A stretch of DNA of 13,191 nt from DASXZH01 sp036502005 (GTDB taxonomy: Bacteria; Armatimonadota; Fimbriimonadia; Fimbriimonadales; Fimbriimonadaceae): contig DASXZH010000034.1 in NCBI GenBank assembly GCA_036502005.1, positions 1 to 13,191 on the forward strand. The letters run 5' to 3'. The position numbers and the translations under genes are program-made. Under the pieces are notes generated by a model. It made no database searches. It saw only the letters and a list, made by a program, of their open reading frames with translations, and was not told the DNA's origin. Of the stretch, positions 1 to 6,486 are shown one piece after another (positions within the stretch are counted from its first letter, which is position 1; every line of letters starts with the position of its first letter).

Positions 1-146
1 CTCCCGGTTCGCGGACTCACCGCTTTCCTTTGTCGGTGTGCCTGATTTGGTTGCCACGCGCATATTGGAAAGCTTCCGACCTCTCCATTCGGGAGAGATT
101 TGTGGCTGCGGGAATGCCAAGGTGGCTTATTTTAACGCCTAGGCGG

Positions 147-202
147 GTGACGGGTGACGAGTAACGGGGGTCGAAGGTCGAAGGGCGGAAGTCGAAAAGC
201 GG
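147..202. repeat. degenerate heptamer tandem array (8 units)
   Basis: Reading in steps of seven from 147 gives GTGACGG, GTGACGA, GTAACGG, GGGTCGA, AGGTCGA, AGGGCGG, AAGTCGA and AAAGCGG. The period is exactly seven with no indels, although the units drift from a GTGACGG type to an AAGTCGA type. Confidence 0.75.
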
Positions 203-251
203 ATGGGCTTCTGAGTTGCTATGTATGCTAAGTTTGCCCCTAATTCCGCTG

Positions 252-300
252 TTCGATTCTCCGGTCTACTTTCTAAGTTCCTCGTTCTAAGTTCTCCGCA
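252..300. repeat. degenerate pyrimidine-rich heptamer array
   Basis: In steps of seven from 252 the sequence reads TTCGATT, CTCCGGT, CTACTTT, CTAAGTT, CCTCGTT, CTAAGTT, CTCCGCA. TTCTAAGTTC occurs twice exactly 14 bases apart (271 and 285). The purine-rich strand matches the style of the 147-202 array, so this is a second array in the opposite orientation. Confidence 0.6.
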
Positions 301-353
301 AACCGATTCCCCGCAACTTTGCGCGGTTGCAGCGAACTCTAAGCAATATCCCC

Positions 354-359
354 TACAAT
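354..359 (+). promoter_or_regulatory. -10 box TACAAT placed for a leaderless start
   Basis: TACAAT is a near-consensus sigma70 -10 hexamer and ends six bases before the ATG at 366. A transcript from it would begin at or next to the start codon. No convincing -35 box lies 16-18 bases upstream. Confidence 0.6.
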
Positions 360-365
360 ATAGCT

Positions 366-1064
366 ATGCGTCGCGCGTTCACCCTTATAGAGCTACTGGT
401 TGTGATCGCCATCATCTTAATCCTGGCAGCCCTTCTGTTCCCCGTTTTTTCTCAAGCGAAGGCGGCGGCAAAGGCAAGCGTGTGCCTTAGCAACCTTCAG
501 CAGATCGGTTACGCGGTGAAAATGTACGAAACCGATAACGACGACCGATTACCCGACCGCCGCGATTTGAAAACCACCACATTAGGCGGATGGAAGCCTT
601 GGACGGACTGGCCGACTTCGGATCCACGCTGCGCGTGGGCATCCATCGTTTTTCAACCCTATACAAAAAGCAACGATGTTTGGATTTGCCCGGTAGCGAA
701 AGAGATTTTTGCCAACCAGATCCAAGTTGTTCAGCCGATCACGGCTGACCCGAACGGCCCAGCCACCTACTACTGGATGTGGCGATTTGACCATTTCGGG
801 AGCCCGATTCCCCTCGATGACTGTTGGGGGAAAACGGACGACCAGGCCCTGGCCGACTTGCAAATTTCCGGCGATACCACAGTTGGCCATCCACAGAGCC
901 TTTCCGATGTCGAGTTGGTCGTCGATCCCTATTTTCCTGACACGATTCCGACGGTCGACCCCAGCGTGAAAGGCGCGACCACCCATTTTGGGGCACGAAA
1001 CAGGCTCTATTTTGACCTGCATGCAAAGCTCTTGCACGATTACCGCACGCCTGCCCAGCAATAA
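366..1064 (+). CDS. prepilin-type N-terminal cleavage/methylation protein
   Basis: This 232-residue protein starts MRRAFTLIELLVVIAI, a class III signal: short basic leader, cleavage site before Phe, Glu at mature position 5, then a hydrophobic helix to about residue 26. The residue before the cleavage site is Ala rather than the usual Gly. Next comes LFPVFSQAKAAAK and CLSNLQQIG, followed by an acidic MYETDNDDRLPD stretch, typical of the DUF1559-like pseudopilins multiplied in Armatimonadota and Planctomycetes. The C-terminal HFGARNRLYFDLHAKLL region corresponds to the family's usual H...ADGHV motif, with Leu instead of Gly. The frame is open upstream to a TTG at 327, but I chose ATG 366 because it gives the canonical short leader and sits six bases after TACAAT. 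It is probably processed by a prepilin peptidase and displayed on the inner membrane or surface; the exact role is unknown. Confidence 0.9.
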   Translation: MRRAFTLIELLVVIAIILILAALLFPVFSQAKAAAKASVCLSNLQQIGYAVKMYETDNDDRLPDRRDLKTTTLGGWKPWTDWPTSDPRCAWASIVFQPYTKSNDVWICPVAKEIFANQIQVVQPITADPNGPATYYWMWRFDHFGSPIPLDDCWGKTDDQALADLQISGDTTVGHPQSLSDVELVVDPYFPDTIPTVDPSVKGATTHFGARNRLYFDLHAKLLHDYRTPAQQ

Positions 1065-1069
1065 GCGGG

Positions 1070-1075
1070 TAAGGT
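1070..1075 (+). promoter_or_regulatory. -10-like box TAAGGT six bases before ATG 1082
   Basis: TAAGGT lies between the prepilin stop (1062-1064) and the next ATG, with a spacing of exactly six bases. The same spacing occurs at four other starts in the window. No Shine-Dalgarno sequence is better placed, so the downstream gene may have its own leaderless transcript. Confidence 0.45.
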
Positions 1076-1081
1076 TTTTAC

Positions 1082-1564
1082 ATGGACCCACAACTCGCCC
1101 AATACATGGACGTGTTCAAGAAGAATTACCTGGTGTTCGGCCTACCCGACTCCGCGATTCAGGACATAGCCGAACTTGCCAAATATAAGGTTGCCTTGGC
1201 TGGAGATACGCTCATCGAAAAGGGCGATAAAGGCAAAGACCTTTATGTTTTGCTCGAAGGGCAAGTAAACCTTTACGGCCCCGACGGCGACAAAATCGCG
1301 GCCATCGACCCGCCGAGCATTTTAGGCGAGATCGCTTTAGTGGATGATTTGGAGCGCACCGCCAACGTGGTTGCGGTCGGGTTGGTTAAGTGCGCGATTT
1401 TGCCTGGAGGCGATCTTCGGAAGTACATGAGCCGCAACAAGGATCATGGCTTTACGATGCTTTCAAACCTGGCGCGGGTATTGAGCATGAGGCTTCGGAA
1501 GACCAACGTTCAGTTGCTTGATTTGATGGATAAGACCTCCGATCCGTGGAAGCATCCCACTTAG
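1082..1564 (+). CDS. single-domain cyclic nucleotide-binding (CRP-like sensor) protein
   Basis: The 160-residue product is essentially one cNMP-binding beta-roll. Residues 35-66 show the family strand pattern (AGDTLIEKGDKGKDLYVLLEG). The phosphate-binding cassette follows as GEIAL at 82-86 with R92-T93-A94, the positions that contact the cyclic phosphate in CAP and PKA domains. A C-terminal amphipathic helix (about 124-150) resembles the CAP dimer helix. No helix-turn-helix follows, so it probably does not bind DNA itself and may act by protein-protein contact or as a c-di-GMP/cAMP sensor; the ligand cannot be read from sequence. It lies 17 bases after the prepilin gene on the same strand, but its own TANNNT box suggests separate transcription. 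A stem-loop overlaps its stop codon. Confidence 0.85.
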   Translation: MDPQLAQYMDVFKKNYLVFGLPDSAIQDIAELAKYKVALAGDTLIEKGDKGKDLYVLLEGQVNLYGPDGDKIAAIDPPSILGEIALVDDLERTANVVAVGLVKCAILPGGDLRKYMSRNKDHGFTMLSNLARVLSMRLRKTNVQLLDLMDKTSDPWKHPT

Positions 1565-1586
1565 GGCTGCGGAGCGCCCCTAAGTG
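1558..1586 (+). repeat. 9-bp stem-loop spanning the stop codon
   Basis: CACTTAGGG (1558-1566) pairs perfectly with CCCTAAGTG (1578-1586) around an 11-base loop. The stop TAG at 1562-1564 is inside the stem. No T-run follows; the stem runs straight into a heptamer array. It may protect the mRNA 3' end or act as a weak terminator. Confidence 0.6.
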
Positions 1587-1860
1587 AGTGATAGGTGAAA
1601 AGTGAAAGGTGATAGGTGATATGAGAACGCCATTCGAACCACTGTCGAAGGGGTCGTTTCATGTTATTTCAGCCGAGCTTCGCGGACTCAACTTTTAATC
1701 CCTCCCTCCCGGTTCGTACCTCACCGACCTCCCTCGCGGAGGAGAGAGGTTTGGTCTGGGTGGCTCCTGAGGTGTCGCTCCTTGAAAAATCTTCACCGCG
1801 CAACGATTTCAGAGGACAGGAAGAAAGACTTATCACCTATCACCTATCACCTATCACCTA
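1565..1860. other. gene-free gap between convergent genes, bounded by inverted heptamer arrays
   Basis: No credible coding frame is present. The gap separates the convergent cNMP-binding and HlyD-like genes. It is bounded by GTGATAG-type heptamers on the left and TATCACC-type heptamers on the right. Its core carries CTCCCGGTTCG...CTCACCG, which matches the first 22 bases of the window, and a small inverted motif, CTCC/GGAG around CTCGC, near 1730-1742. Confidence 0.6.
1588..1622. repeat. heptamer array (GTGATAG)5
   Basis: Five contiguous heptamers: GTGATAG, GTGAAAA, GTGAAAG, GTGATAG, GTGATAT. The array is the reverse complement of the one at 1831-1865, so the two form an inverted pair about 208 bases apart. 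Confidence 0.8.
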
Positions 1861-1865
1861 TCACT
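1831..1865. repeat. heptamer array (TATCACC)5 overlapping a stop codon
   Basis: Four perfect TATCACC copies are followed by TATCACT. The TGA stop of the minus-strand HlyD-like gene (1861-1863) lies inside the last unit, so the array supplies that gene's 3' end. Read on the minus strand it is AGTGATA then GGTGATA repeats, the same family as 1588-1622. Confidence 0.85.
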
Positions 1866-3192
1866 TGCGAATCACAAACGTGGCTTCCCCTTTGGTGAGC
1901 AACTGTCCGGACCGAACAGAAACCCGGGTGACGGTTCCCGTCGCGCTCGCATAGATGCACGAAGCGGCCATTTCGGTTTGGGTATCGGAAAGGGTCTTTT
2001 CCGCGGCCGCGATCTTCTGCAAGACCTGGGCGAGGCTGATGAAATCCACCTGCAGCGGCTTCGCGGGAAGGCTGGAGGCAAAGCTGGGTACCGATTCAAG
2101 CTTATACCTAGGCGCTGGGGCTGAGGAGGTTTCAGAACCGGCCGGGGGAGTTGGGCTCGATTGCACCAGGGGCTGGATCTTCGGCTTGCTCGCATCTACT
2201 TGAGCAACTTTGATGGCATCCATATCCTTCGGCAAATTCGCCTTAGTGGCATCTAATGTTCGCTGGTCATCGCCTAGGTTGGAAACTGCTTCAGCTGCTT
2301 TGATCTTCGCCTGCTGAAGCTGGCCCTGCGCTTGCATATTGTAGCTCTGCGATTTAGAAGCCTCGTTTGCACTTATAACGCCCTCGGCCAGAAGGCTTGC
2401 GCTTTTGTCGCTATCGGCCTTTGTTCGGGTGGCAATGTTGCCGAGCGAAACCACGAGCGATTGGGTTTGATCGACCGAGTCTTGGTCGGTGACGATCTTG
2501 TCGGTCAGGCTCTTAATCGTATAGTTATCGGCCGCAACTTTTGCTTCGGCGTCCTTTACAGACAAATGCGCTTTTGATGCGCTCTGAGTTGGAGAAGGAG
2601 TTTTAACCGGAGTTGGAGCCGCTGTTTGCACTTTGGGCAAGGTCCCTGGGGCTTTCTGCGTGGCAGCGGGCGCTTTGTTCCCTGCCGCAGCGGGTCCTTT
2701 CTTTTCCGGCAACGGATGCTTCAGGTTCAAAGGCTGCTGGGGCGGAGGAGGCGCGACATTAACGTTGTTCGTCTGCACAGGCGGCAACGGAACTGCTTTT
2801 TTCTCAAATCGGCCCCGAAGGGCGGGCGGAGGGGGTGAGAGGGCGGTTGCCTCGGAACTTGAGGTTGTTTGATCGAGCGCCTCCATTAAATTCTGTTCAG
2901 CAAGCTCCTTTTCCGCCTCCAAATGGCTGTAATCCATTACGGCAAGAAGCTGGCCTTTGCGAACAAACTGGCCGGGCTGCACCATCACCTGGCCCACCAT
3001 GCCGGCCGATTTGGCGGTAACGGTGATATAAACTGTAGCAGGCACTTTGCTTTCGGCGACACGGCGACTGCGAAAGCCCATAAAGGCGGCGACAACAGCG
3101 GCGGCAAGGACAATCATCGCCCACGCCTGTCTCACGCGCGAACGCGCAATGGCCCCTTGGACATCGCCACGGCGCTGCACGCTATCTTCCAT
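1861..3192 (-). CDS. HlyD/MFP-like membrane fusion protein with Pro-rich insert
   Basis: This looks like the adaptor of a secretion or efflux pump. Numbering from a further upstream ATG (3201), residues 26-42 form one membrane span. Residues 55-90 are the first half of a biotinyl-lipoyl barrel (SAGMVGQVMVQPGQFVRKGQ), and 412-446 are the second half (ASATGTVTRVSVRSGQLLTK). Between them are a helix (92-112), a Pro/Ala/Lys-rich stretch (121-207), a long coiled coil (212-335), a second Pro/Ser linker (338-385) and a short helix. Standard family members lack the 85-residue proline-rich insert. AGGAGG at 3203-3208 is one base from the upstream ATG but ten from ATG 3192, so I prefer 3192 (443 residues). 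It follows pdxT on the same strand. No ABC, RND or outer-membrane partner is in the window. The export substrate is unknown. Confidence 0.75.
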   Translation of the reverse strand: MEDSVQRRGDVQGAIARSRVRQAWAMIVLAAAVVAAFMGFRSRRVAESKVPATVYITVTAKSAGMVGQVMVQPGQFVRKGQLLAVMDYSHLEAEKELAEQNLMEALDQTTSSSEATALSPPPPALRGRFEKKAVPLPPVQTNNVNVAPPPPQQPLNLKHPLPEKKGPAAAGNKAPAATQKAPGTLPKVQTAAPTPVKTPSPTQSASKAHLSVKDAEAKVAADNYTIKSLTDKIVTDQDSVDQTQSLVVSLGNIATRTKADSDKSASLLAEGVISANEASKSQSYNMQAQGQLQQAKIKAAEAVSNLGDDQRTLDATKANLPKDMDAIKVAQVDASKPKIQPLVQSSPTPPAGSETSSAPAPRYKLESVPSFASSLPAKPLQVDFISLAQVLQKIAAAEKTLSDTQTEMAASCIYASATGTVTRVSVRSGQLLTKGEATFVIRK

Positions 3193-3202
3193 GCCTTTCA
3201 TT

Positions 3203-3208
3203 CCTCCT
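3203..3208 (-). promoter_or_regulatory. Shine-Dalgarno AGGAGG for the HlyD-like gene
   Basis: A full AGGAGG on the minus strand. It is one base from ATG 3201 and ten bases from ATG 3192, so it favours the downstream ATG as the start. It shows that this organism uses SD-led starts alongside leaderless ones. Confidence 0.6.
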
Positions 3209-3255
3209 ATCTATTACGTGTCTGAAGGTGCAAACGACTGAGAAGAGCAAACGTT

Positions 3256-3819
3256 TTACAGTGAGAGGAACCAGCGATGCACGCGATCATCCTCGGTGAG
3301 CTCAGGGTGAAAGCTCGTTCCGATCAGATTTCCGTGCCGAACGGCCACCACTTTGCCATGGTATTTAGCCAATTCTTGGACGCCTTTCCCGACTCTGGTG
3401 ACGATAGGAGCGCGTATAAAAACACCGGTTACGGGTTCTTTTAGCCCCTCGATAGAAACCTCATCTTCGAAGCTGTTCACCTGGGCGCCGAAGGCGTTTC
3501 TTTCCACCGTGATATCCAAGAGGTCGAGTGTGTACTGCTCTTTGCCCACGATTTCGTGGGCCATGACGATCATGCCCATGCACGTACCCCAGATAGGCAT
3601 TCCTTGTTTTGCCCTTTGTTTTAGGGCATTGCCGAGGCCGTAGCGTTCCATCAAGAGGCCAACGGTGGTGCTTTCCCCGCCGGGGACGATGACGCGGTCG
3701 ACTTCAGCGAGTTCTTCCGGGGTGCGGATTTCGCGGATATCTAGGCTGGGATCGCATCGCCGGAGCATTTCGATGTGTTCTACGTAGTCGCCTTGAATGG
3801 CGAGGACTCCGACAGGCAT
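3256..3819 (-). CDS. pdxT: pyridoxal 5'-phosphate synthase glutaminase subunit PdxT
   Basis: PdxT hydrolyses glutamine and channels ammonia to PdxS, which makes pyridoxal 5'-phosphate in the DXP-independent B6 pathway in the cytoplasm. The 187-residue protein has the family length and landmarks: MPVGVLAIQGDYVEHIEML at the start, VPGGESTT at 46-52 (oxyanion/substrate loop), the nucleophile Cys80 in GTCMGM, and the His171/Glu173 pair in SFHPEL. The residue after Cys80 is Met, where most PdxT proteins have Ala (GTCAG). The catalytic triad is otherwise intact. The partner pdxS is not in the window, although the two genes are often adjacent. The ATG at 3819 is six bases after TAAACT on the minus strand, suggesting a leaderless message. 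The HlyD-like gene begins 63 bases downstream and may be cotranscribed. Confidence 0.95.
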   Translation of the reverse strand: MPVGVLAIQGDYVEHIEMLRRCDPSLDIREIRTPEELAEVDRVIVPGGESTTVGLLMERYGLGNALKQRAKQGMPIWGTCMGMIVMAHEIVGKEQYTLDLLDITVERNAFGAQVNSFEDEVSIEGLKEPVTGVFIRAPIVTRVGKGVQELAKYHGKVVAVRHGNLIGTSFHPELTEDDRVHRWFLSL

Positions 3820-3825
3820 GGATAG

Positions 3826-3831
3826 AGTTTA
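3826..3831 (-). promoter_or_regulatory. -10 box TAAACT for leaderless pdxT
   Basis: On the minus strand TAAACT ends six bases before the pdxT ATG. It lies 17 bases from the TACACT box of the divergent arginase gene, so each -10 sits where the -35 of the other promoter would be. The hexamers at those -35 positions do not resemble TTGACA. Confidence 0.55.
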
Positions 3832-3848
3832 TCTCTTAAGGGAAGTAG

Positions 3849-3854
3849 TACACT
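3849..3854 (+). promoter_or_regulatory. -10 box TACACT for the arginase gene
   Basis: TACACT ends eight bases before the GTG at 3863, leaving a leader of at most about two bases. It is paired face to face with the pdxT promoter in a 43-base divergent gap. Confidence 0.5.
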
Positions 3855-3862
3855 CCTGCATC

Positions 3863-4813
3863 GTGGAAGTGATCGGCGTTCCGTTCGACCTGTGCGGGAG
3901 GAAGCCCGGAAGCAGATTGGGGCCAGCCGCGGTTAGGTTAGCCAACCTTGAAGGCGCGATGAGCGCGATCGGGGTTACCATCACTCACGATGAAGACATT
4001 GCCGGACCCGCATGCACCCCAGAAGCCAAGGGGTTAAAGAATTTTGGCCCCGCCCTTGAATGTGTCCAAAACCTTCGGGCTAGGGTTTTGCAAGCTTTGC
4101 AACGAGGTGGCACTCCACTGGTTATCGGCGGCGACCACTTTATCGCAGCCGGCTCTGTGGCAGCCGCTTTAGAAGTTTACGGCGGCGACCTGGCTCTTAT
4201 CTGGATTGACGCTCATGCGGATTTGAACACCCCAGCCGGTTCGCCCAGTGGCAACTTGCACGGGATGCCGTTTGCGGCACTGCTCGGTCTTCCCTCCTCA
4301 ACCAACGCCGTTGAAGACAAGCAGTGGAAAGAGTTGGAAGCAGCCCTTGTTCCACGCAACAAACTCCAGCAAAACCGCAGTGCCTGGCTGGGGATTCGAG
4401 AGCTGGATAGAGAGGAGCAGGAGACCATATCGAACTTAGAGGGCCGATTTGCAGCGACGATGTATGATATCGACCGGTATGGCATCGTCGAGTGCGTTCA
4501 GAAGTTTGATCACTGGCTGCGCGAAGCGGGTGCGAAGAAGTTGTGGATCAGCTTTGATGTGGACGTACTGGATCCTCAACTGGCGCCCGGAACCGGAACC
4601 GCCGTTCGCGGCGGGCTAACCTACCGGGAAATGCACATCGTCGGTGAAGTTTTGCACCAATTTTTGACCATGCCGAACTGCCCTTATAGCCTGGTGGGGC
4701 TAGACTTAGTAGAGATCAACCCCCTGAATGACACCAACAATATTACGGCGCTAACGGCTGTGGAGTGGGTTGCATCGTTGTTTGGGAAAGGGATTTTGGG
4801 ACCCCTAAGATGA
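3863..4813 (+). CDS. rocF: arginase
   Basis: Arginase hydrolyses L-arginine to ornithine and urea using a two-manganese centre. Counting from GTG 3863, the 316-residue protein has all ligand motifs: GGDHF with His92, DAHAD with Asp116/His118/Asp120, and SFDVDVLDP with Asp232/Asp234. The sequence NTPAGSPSGNLHGMP after the second motif is the arginase substrate loop and separates it from agmatinases. GLTYREMH and LVGLDLVEINPLND match the C-terminal family blocks. An in-frame ATG at 3818 exists, but it would overlap the pdxT start. The GTG begins the family's VEVIGVPFDL strand and follows TACACT, so I prefer it. Transcription is divergent from pdxT. The stop overlaps the next start in ATGA, so translation of the sugar-phosphate isomerase is probably coupled. 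Confidence 0.93.
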   Translation: MEVIGVPFDLCGRKPGSRLGPAAVRLANLEGAMSAIGVTITHDEDIAGPACTPEAKGLKNFGPALECVQNLRARVLQALQRGGTPLVIGGDHFIAAGSVAAALEVYGGDLALIWIDAHADLNTPAGSPSGNLHGMPFAALLGLPSSTNAVEDKQWKELEAALVPRNKLQQNRSAWLGIRELDREEQETISNLEGRFAATMYDIDRYGIVECVQKFDHWLREAGAKKLWISFDVDVLDPQLAPGTGTAVRGGLTYREMHIVGEVLHQFLTMPNCPYSLVGLDLVEINPLNDTNNITALTAVEWVASLFGKGILGPLR

Positions 4814-5769
4814 GCGTGAATATCGGGCGCAATGTTCTGCTGCAGGAAGCAGCGGCAATTGAGAATTTGGCGGCGCATCTTGATGACTTATTTGCAGAAG
4901 CAGCCCTGTGGCTTTTGGCCTGCAAAGGGCGCGTGATTACCTGCGGCCTGGGCAAATCGGGCCACATCGCCCGCAAGGCCTCTGGCACCTTAAGCAGCAC
5001 CGGCACGCCGAGTCTATTTCTGCATGCCGCTGAAGCCGTCCATGGCGATCTTGGGATTGTAACTCAGGACGATGTGGTTCTTCTCTACACGCACAGTGGC
5101 GAAACGGATGAGATCGTGCGACTCTTTCCTAGCTTGAAAGATCAGGGCGCGAAGACGATCCTGATTACGGGCCGACCCAATAGCAGCGCGGGTCGGCTTT
5201 CGGATTTGGTTTTGAATACGGGAGTTGTGGACGAAGCTTGCCCCAACAACCTGGCTCCTACCACGAGCACCACCGTAATGCTTGCTTTAAGCGATGCCCT
5301 GGCTTTGGCAGTGATGGATTTACGGGCCTTTAAACCAGATGATTACGCGAAGCTTCATCCCGGCGGAACTCTTGGCAAGAGGCTGTTACTGACGGTGAGA
5401 GATGTAATGCGAACCGGGGCGGAAGTGGCCTATGTTTCTTCCGATGAGACCGTTTTGGAAGCTATGCAGGCTATTGGCGAGGCAGGTGCGGGCGGTGCCT
5501 GCGTGATTGGTGACGAGGGCGAGTTGCTGGGTTATTTTAGCGACGGCGACCTCCGACGGCACTTTATTAATTCGTCGGAGCCGTTCGCTGCGACCGCTCG
5601 GGACATTATGAGTCAGGGTGTGACGACCATTGAGCCGTTTTTGATGGCAGTCGAGGCGCTTGAGTATTTCCAGAATTTTCCCAAGAAGATCGGCGAAATG
5701 CCGGTTGTTGAGGATGGGAAAGTTATCGGGCTCTTGGTGATGAAGGACTTGGTTCGAACGGGAATCTAA
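4810..5769 (+). CDS. kdsD: D-arabinose 5-phosphate isomerase, KdsD/KpsF family
   Basis: KdsD converts D-ribulose 5-phosphate to D-arabinose 5-phosphate, the first step toward Kdo in lipopolysaccharide. The 319-residue protein has the usual length and order: an N-terminal helix, a SIS domain at about 38-170, and two CBS domains at about 195-255 and 262-319. Family signatures are GLGKSGHIARK (46-56), STGTPSLFLHAAEAVHGDLG (63-82), HSGETDE, CPNNLAPTTSTT (144-155) and HPGGTLGK (183-190). The usual FxHPxEA motif reads FLHAAEA here, with Ala for Pro. I chose ATG 4810, which overlaps the arginase stop TGA by four bases. Kdo use implies a diderm envelope. The close relative GutQ cannot be fully excluded. 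The pairing with arginase makes no obvious metabolic sense. Confidence 0.9.
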   Translation: MSVNIGRNVLLQEAAAIENLAAHLDDLFAEAALWLLACKGRVITCGLGKSGHIARKASGTLSSTGTPSLFLHAAEAVHGDLGIVTQDDVVLLYTHSGETDEIVRLFPSLKDQGAKTILITGRPNSSAGRLSDLVLNTGVVDEACPNNLAPTTSTTVMLALSDALALAVMDLRAFKPDDYAKLHPGGTLGKRLLLTVRDVMRTGAEVAYVSSDETVLEAMQAIGEAGAGGACVIGDEGELLGYFSDGDLRRHFINSSEPFAATARDIMSQGVTTIEPFLMAVEALEYFQNFPKKIGEMPVVEDGKVIGLLVMKDLVRTGI

Positions 5770-5775
5770 GGAATG

Positions 5776-5803
5776 TCGATTTTCGGTTTTCGATTCTCGA
5801 TTT
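5776..5803. repeat. heptamer array (TCGATTT)4
   Basis: Steps of seven from 5776 give TCGATTT, TCGGTTT, TCGATTC, TCGATTT. The array starts six bases after the kdsD stop, in the convergent gap with the second prepilin gene. The opposite strand reads AAATCGA, close to the AAGTCGA unit of the 147-202 array. Confidence 0.7.
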
Positions 5804-5835
5804 TGGTAGGAACCAAATTTATGCGCTCGGCAGTC

Positions 5836-6486
5836 TTACTGCTCCAGGGATTCCAACTCACGGGTTAGTGTTTCATGCGTGATTGCTTCTGAATGGCCGT
5901 CCGAAAACAGGACGTCATTAAAACCTTGGGGAGTCTGGGGGCCTAACACGTAAAAAGAATATGCAATCGGCGTTTCCAAAGGCTTAGCAATGGCAGATAA
6001 CGACGTAACTTCCAAACCAAGCTTGCTGACATATTCGTAGCTTGAGCCGGGATATTGGGTGGTTGCGGTCTCTAGGTACCAGGTCGCTTGGTGTCCGGGC
6101 TCTTCTGCAAGAATTCCAACCGAATCCACAGGGCTCTCGAATAGAGCCTGTTTGGCCCCGTACGGGAGGATTTCGGCGTTGTATGGAGGCAGCGACTCGA
6201 TGAGCGAAACTGAATAACCGTTGCAGCCGAAGCCTTTGATAATCGCTAGGTGCAGGCAATTGTTCCCTTCCGAATAAGGCAGATAGTCGCTGTTGTCGTC
6301 TGCGTAGAGTTGAGTTGCAATGCCGATTTGACTTAGATTTTGGAGAGCGACATTTGCCTTAGCGGCCCTCTTGGCAGTGGCAAGGACAGGGAAAAGGATC
6401 GCGGCGAGCACCGCCAATATTCCTATGACGACCAAAAGCTCTACCAATGTAAAGCCCTTGCGGCCATTTGGGCGCAAAACGGTCAT
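5836..6486 (-). CDS. prepilin-type N-terminal cleavage/methylation protein
   Basis: This 216-residue pseudopilin begins MTVLRPNGRKGFTLVELLVV, a full class III signal: eleven-residue basic leader ending in Gly, then Phe, with Glu at mature position 5. A hydrophobic helix runs to about residue 35. LFPVLATAKRAAKANVALQNLSQIG and YADDNSDYLPYSEG follow the same plan as the gene at 366, and NDVLFSDGHSEAI near the C terminus keeps the family DGH motif. It may be secreted through or assembled by a type II secretion or pilus-like machine. Its ATG overlaps the stop of the upstream small exported protein by four bases (ATGA), so the two are almost certainly cotranscribed and translationally coupled. No pilus assembly genes are in the window. 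Confidence 0.9.
   Translation of the reverse strand: MTVLRPNGRKGFTLVELLVVIGILAVLAAILFPVLATAKRAAKANVALQNLSQIGIATQLYADDNSDYLPYSEGNNCLHLAIIKGFGCNGYSVSLIESLPPYNAEILPYGAKQALFESPVDSVGILAEEPGHQATWYLETATTQYPGSSYEYVSKLGLEVTSLSAIAKPLETPIAYSFYVLGPQTPQGFNDVLFSDGHSEAITHETLTRELESLEQ

Larger units (their letters stand above)
1..365. other. gene-free leader region with hairpin and two heptamer arrays
   Basis: I see no credible gene in these 365 bases. A minus-strand frame opens at about base 65 and runs off the left edge for only about 22 codons, which is too short to judge. The stretch holds a 6-bp stem at 81-86/92-97 (CTCTCC and GGAGAG, loop ATTCG) and two degenerate 7-bp tandem arrays listed separately. 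The segment CTCCCGGTTCG at 1-11 followed by CTCACCG at 16-22 recurs with a slightly different gap at 1706-1716 and 1720-1726, also next to a heptamer array. This suggests a dispersed intergenic repeat. Confidence 0.6.

Noticed and set aside
582..1091. 169-codon minus-strand frame opposite the first prepilin
   Set aside because: It lies entirely antisense to a clear pseudopilin and has no recognisable domain, so it is a shadow frame.
1661..1954. 97-codon plus-strand frame in the convergent gap
   Set aside because: It translates the TATCACC heptamers into a LITYHLSPITYHL-like repeat and enters the antisense of the HlyD-like gene.
3797..3862. N-terminal extension of arginase from ATG 3818 or earlier
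   Set aside because: It would overlap the divergent pdxT start, covers both promoter boxes, and adds residues before the conserved VEVIGVPFDL start of the fold.
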